Part shown: positions 60,093 to 64,000 of the stretch, one piece after another
How positions within the stretch are numbered: position 1 is the first letter of the stretch
Layout of the letters: each line of letters begins with the position of its first letter
Assembly (NCBI GenBank): GCA_028023455.1
Contig: JAQFVV010006312.1
Span: 2,519,898-2,583,897 of the forward strand
Direction of reading: 5' to 3'
Source: Epiperipatus broadwayi
Lineage: Eukaryota; Onychophora; Udeonychophora; Euonychophora; Peripatidae
Length of the DNA: 64,000 nucleotides
Position numbers and translations under genes: made by a program
Notes under the pieces: generated by a model
What the model was told of the DNA's origin: nothing
Databases searched by the model: none
What the model saw: the letters and a program-made list of their open reading frames with translations, nothing else

Positions 60093-61420
60093 ATAGTTTA
60101 TGGTCACATAATATTTTATTACATATTTTTATTTTAAAAAATATAATTTAAAAAATTATAATTTGATATTTTCCCACCAACAATATTTAATTATAATAAA
60201 AAATTAATTAAAAGTAATCAAAAGTAGATAATAGTTATGATTTTTATTGTATACATTTATGGTAAGATAATGTAATTCATTATTGCATTTATATCTTTTA
60301 AAACATGAAAGCTTAATTATTATAATATGTAGTTGGGCACAATAAAATGCCATTTTCTATCCAGATATATATATATATTGAATATCTTATATAATTATTT
60401 ATACAGTGATTTAAATCCTAATATTTATTTTATTTTAAAAGCACTGAGAGAACCTCCTTCATTTTGATCTTTACACTATATATATATGGGAAGACGTGTA
60501 TAATCTTATAATGACTGGAACATAAAATGTACAAGTATAAAATATAATTAAAAATCAAAACTATAATTAATTAATTAAATAAAAAAGTAAAAATAGATAG
60601 TGATAATACAAGACATTTTTTTCTAAGCTATTAATATATAAAAAAAATCAAGAGCAAATTATACAGGTCGACTTATATATATATATTAGATTAAAACTTA
60701 AGACTCCCTGCATAGGAAACTTGTGGTTTCTCCTGTTTATGACCTGTGTTTAAATGTTGGTTGAATAAAACTTGATTTTTTTACCATGTTTCAATTAAAA
60801 TTAAGATATTTTTTTAGATAACATGTCCATAGCCATATTCTTTAATAATCCAATATTGAATGGTAAATAAGTATTTAGCTATACTTAACTGGAGGGTGAA
60901 GCAATGATAAAAAAAATCTCTTAAACTCTCATCCTCCGGCATTGTCCTTCTGTAAGGAAGTGCTGAAAAAGCCATAAGTCTGAAGTAGTCTATTTAAAGG
61001 CTGTTTACGTTTCTTTATATGTAGAAAGTAGGGAGGATGGATATTTTTATGGAGTAATGCAATCAACGATAACTAATATGGCAGTATAATTAAAAGTATT
61101 TATTAATGTCACAATTCTTGGCTAACATATTTACTTATTACAGATATTTAAAATAAATAGCAGGTTATTATACAAATTTTACTAAAACAATTTGTTTGTA
61201 AATATCGGTTTTCAACTGTTTAATATACTAAATCAAATAAGAGGAAGCGTTTGGCGGAAAAAATAAAAATTATGGTTACAGGATGTCGGAAGGAGAAAAA
61301 CATGTCTTTAAGGAAAAGACCAACATTTGTTCATCTTAAATTCGAGATCATATGCTTTCTACTTGTTAATGTCTATTTTGATTATCTAACATATTAGCAT
61401 CTTACAATCAGTTGAGCACT
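60093..61420. other. AT-rich DNA without a supported gene
   Basis: Short TA runs. A weak tRNA-like pattern near 60,700-60,770 (CCTGCATAGGAAACTTGTGG) is not good enough to call a SINE. Composition becomes less AT-biased from about 60,890. Confidence 0.45.
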
Positions 61421-61428
61421 ATCATTGA

Positions 61429-61635
61429 TTACGTCAATCAAGCGAACACTAACACTGATTACGTCACTCCTTATCAGCTCCAGTGATATATTATAATTTA
61501 TCTGCCTAATCTCTTTCCTCGAACGCGACACTTTCACCTCTCACGTCACAATAGATGTTGCTTGAATGTTTGAAAAGTAAACGGCTCATGTGCAATATCT
61601 GTATAAATATCTTGCAAATACAGACAGTTTTATCA
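61429..61635 (+). promoter_or_regulatory. Putative Pol II promoter with three CRE-like sites and TATA box
   Basis: CRE-type TTACGTCA at 61,429-61,436 and 61,459-61,466 lie in an imperfect 30-bp tandem repeat. A third site, CACGTCA, is at 61,542-61,548. A TATA box, TATAAATA, is at 61,602-61,609, predicting a start near 61,630-61,640. CRE sites bind CREB/ATF factors in animals. The segment has the highest CpG content of its neighbourhood, and an ATG with a hydrophobic leader follows at 61,712. Inference; no transcript seen. Confidence 0.5.
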
Positions 61636-61711
61636 ATCTTTCTCGGAAAGATTAGCCTGGCACAGCAGGTCACAGAGCCAATATTTATCGTATTATTCTG
61701 TTAGTGTAACA

Positions 61712-61804
61712 ATGGCACCCGGAAGACACTTGTACATGCTGCTACTCATATTAAGTGACGCTCCACTCCATATGAGAGCTGGGGATGTTCTTGAGAGAAA
61801 ATGA
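61712..61804 (+). CDS. Short ORF with signal-peptide-like start, possible first exon
   Basis: ATG in context AACAATGGC (purine at -3, G at +4, good for initiation), about 75-80 bp below the predicted start site. The 30-codon product starts MAPGRHLYMLLLILSDAP: a basic residue followed by a hydrophobic run, then MRA/GD as a possible cleavage site. The frame stops at TGA 61,802-61,804. Either it is a first exon whose donor lies before the stop (candidates are weak), or a very short secreted peptide. The upstream CRE/TATA segment supports a real gene start. I do not recognise the product. Confidence 0.4.
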   Translation: MAPGRHLYMLLLILSDAPLHMRAGDVLERK

Positions 61805-63295
61805 TGAATTTTCAGTCAGTTGTAATAGTGATTAAATTTTTTTATTCATAAATGACATTAAATTTAAGTCTGATTAGAGTGGTGGAAAAAAATCCGATTT
61901 TGCACAAATCACTTCTATTTAACACTATTAGTATAATTTTCATAATAGAGATCTGGATTGAAAATAAAAAGTTGAATATTAAGAAGCGTGAGATAATTAA
62001 CAATAAATACATCTCCAACATATTAAAGATTTTTCTTCCTAATCATTAAGCAAATAATACGAATAAATTTTGAAGTATTAAAGATTTAAAAAATCCTCCT
62101 TCCTTCTCAATCATTTAGCTGCAAATAATATAAATAAATAAACACTGTTGTTTTAATGAGATGATTGGGAGTAAATATATAAGCTTATATTTATTGGTTA
62201 ATATACAGTTCATATCTACTTATCATTTTATATATCAAAAGAAAAAAGTAGAAATATAGAAAGTGATAAAAATTTTAAATGAAGTTTATGTTGGCAAAAT
62301 AGTTTTTAAATACTAAGTGAACTTCAGGTAAAATGCTTTTTTAATTATTTCCTACTCGCATAAAAGAAACAACAAGAGAAAGAAAATATCACTGGACTAT
62401 GCAATTGCTGATAGTAAAAGTTAAGCAATTTCCAATCTCTACTTAAGACTAAACAGGCATCAATTTACCGACCAATATCAAATAGATAGCTGAGTCGGTT
62501 ATAATCTAGCTATCTGAAAAACATTTCTGACTAATTAGACCCTGACAAAAATTTCAAATTTTATCCAGTGTACATTTAGATCAGAACATAGATATGGCAG
62601 GCAGACAGCCCCTTCTAAAAAGTATAAAATTTAATAAAGTCAAAACATCAAACACAAAGAGGCACAGACTAGCCACAATCATAAATATTCTATAGTATAT
62701 CCATTATTAATTATACAGAAAGACAATGATTATATCCTCTAAATGCATTTAATTTGTAGTTTACAAAATAGCATTTACACTATAAGCATCTATGCCATCA
62801 TTAAAGCTATAAAACCCATGGTATTGTCAAATTTTGAAGAATGTATACCAAAAGGCAATAGCAGTAATTAGATTCCATGGTAATATTAAGATAATATATA
62901 ATAATAAGTTGCATGATAAAATAATTCCATATCTCCAAAACTTTTTATAACAGTTTTATGAAGAGTATTTTATAGAATTAAATAAAATCATTATAAAATA
63001 AAAATAAATGGTGAGTAAGTAAATTATCTAGATGTTGCAACTGATATGGTTGTTTTGCAATAACATCAGAGCTTTAGGAAATCAATCAATATTTATTATA
63101 ATGAAAATATTAAAAAAGTAGATCTAAAGGTAAATACTAAGTCAAGGTAAAGTAAGATTTGGATAAGAGTGATAATAATGAATTAGAAGACATTAAAATT
63201 ACAAATATTTTAATTAAATTATTTATAAGATGAAAACATAATGGATACAATTAATAATAGAATTAAACTCAGAAGACTTTTGATTGAAAACTTAA
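61805..63295. other. AT-rich DNA without a supported gene
   Basis: The ORF at 61,852-62,049 is Ile/Lys/Asn-rich with no motif. From about 62,600 the + strand becomes A-rich and may be part of the decayed element listed next, but no motif is readable. Confidence 0.4.
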
Positions 63296-63299
63296 AAAG

Positions 63300-63560
63300 A
63301 TGAATAGAAGAATGATATAGAAATTCAAAACAGCAGAATAATGTTTGAAGAAATATATGTTAGAATATCAAGAAAGGATCAAAAGGAAAGGAAACACATT
63401 GTTGAAAAAATAAACAAATATTGCTGACATTATCTAAAGAACTAAGTGACTAAGTTGAAATTTGGGTTGGGTGCTTCACTACAGTAGGTAACAATTAATG
63501 ACGCAATTAAAGTCTGAAACTGAATCACAATAAATTTGTAACAATCATATAAAGAAGTAA
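63300..63560 (+). pseudogene. Possible RTE-type LINE C-terminal remnant
   Basis: Broken + frames near 63,380-63,500 read IVEKINKY, then VEIWVGCFTTVGNN. This resembles the EKxxKYxxL...VExxPVVVGALGTV signature that ends many RTE-like retrotransposon proteins, with several substitutions and stops. Judged by eye only; it could be coincidence in A-rich sequence. Confidence 0.3.
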
Positions 63561-64000
63561 CATGTAAGATAGATTGATGAGAAGAAAATTTTCTGGAATG
63601 ATGGGAAGAAGCTATAGATTTTTAAAAACTAAATGAAATTTGAAGAGAACTTCACCCTTTAATGGATCAATAATAATTAAAAATGAGATTAATTATAAGA
63701 TTCATATGCAAGAAGAATTAGAAAAATAATTAATGAAGTTACATTAAAAAAAAAAACTCAAATTAGAAAAAAAAATCCAAAATTGGTTTAGTTCTTACAA
63801 ACTAATTTTGGCTAACATAAATAAGTTTTGAAAGATTTAGAGTAAGTAATATGTTTTAAGATAAAATGTGATTATCAAGTTACTTTAGATTTGTAGACCA
63901 TGTTATATTCTAACAATAGTACTATATAACCTACAATCAAGAATGGACAAACTGCATTTAGTAATTTGAAAAAGAAAGATTAAAAACAAATCTTACTAAC
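63561..64000. other. A-rich DNA without a supported gene
   Basis: No feature recognised to the right window edge. Confidence 0.5.

Overview
The window looks like gene-poor, strongly AT-rich nuclear DNA of an animal, probably an invertebrate. There is no long ORF, no bacterial operon layout and no rRNA or functional tRNA gene. Instead there are decayed non-LTR retrotransposons, Penelope-like element (PLE) fragments with GIY-YIG motifs, tRNA-derived SINEs, large foldback repeats and long AT, ATT and GA microsatellites. I cannot name the species from sequence alone.

The most striking content is a set of hammerhead-ribozyme repeats (named here HHR-A and HHR-B). HHR-A occurs at about 1.99-2.2, 6.48, 9.70-10.08, 14.38-14.63, 26.58-27.75, 28.80-29.16 and 29.81-30.22 kb. 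HHR-B occurs at 55.1 and 59.2-60.1 kb. Each intact ribozyme spans 59 nt and has the CUGAUGA and GAAA core, a short helix III, and a helix I interrupted by an internal loop. The two families are unrelated outside the core. Both occur as inverted duplications flanked by 12-14 bp target-site duplications. HHR-A also has a head-to-tail pair with a 455 bp period. These are hallmarks of retrozymes: non-autonomous retroelements copied through circular RNA. A third, degenerate hammerhead-like motif (HHR-C) lies in a foldback at 50.6-51.5 kb.

Layout: 0-1.5 kb, LINE 3' fragment ending in an AAT-rich tail; 3.5-4.3 kb, second copy of that LINE; 8.4-8.9 kb, palindromic tRNA-related SINE; 9.7-10.1 kb, HHR-A; 10.9-12.3 kb, antisense LINE fragment; 14.4 kb, HHR-A; 17.9 kb, short exon-like ORF; 19.4-20.8 kb, unexplained GC-richer island; 22.6-23.0 kb, LTR- or promoter-like segment; 26.6-30.2 kb, HHR-A cluster; 31.1-32.8 kb, PLE palindrome with RT and GIY-YIG motifs; 45.4-46.3 kb, three-copy foldback; 46.9-48.2 kb, second PLE palindrome; 50.6-51.5 kb, HHR-C foldback; 52.6 and 54.4 kb, SINEs; 54.1-54.4 kb, third GIY-YIG-like fragment; 55.1-55.5 and 59.2-60.1 kb, HHR-B; 57.9 kb, small exon candidate; 61.4-61.8 kb, putative TATA/CRE promoter with a short signal-peptide-like ORF; 63.3-63.6 kb, possible RTE-type remnant.

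Working model: the ribozyme elements are non-autonomous and encode no protein. PLE-type reverse transcriptase is the likely mobiliser (inference), because PLEs are known hammerhead carriers and occur here in the same inverted-duplicate form. No complete host protein-coding gene can be supported. The candidate exons at 57.9 and 61.7 kb are the best evidence for host genes.
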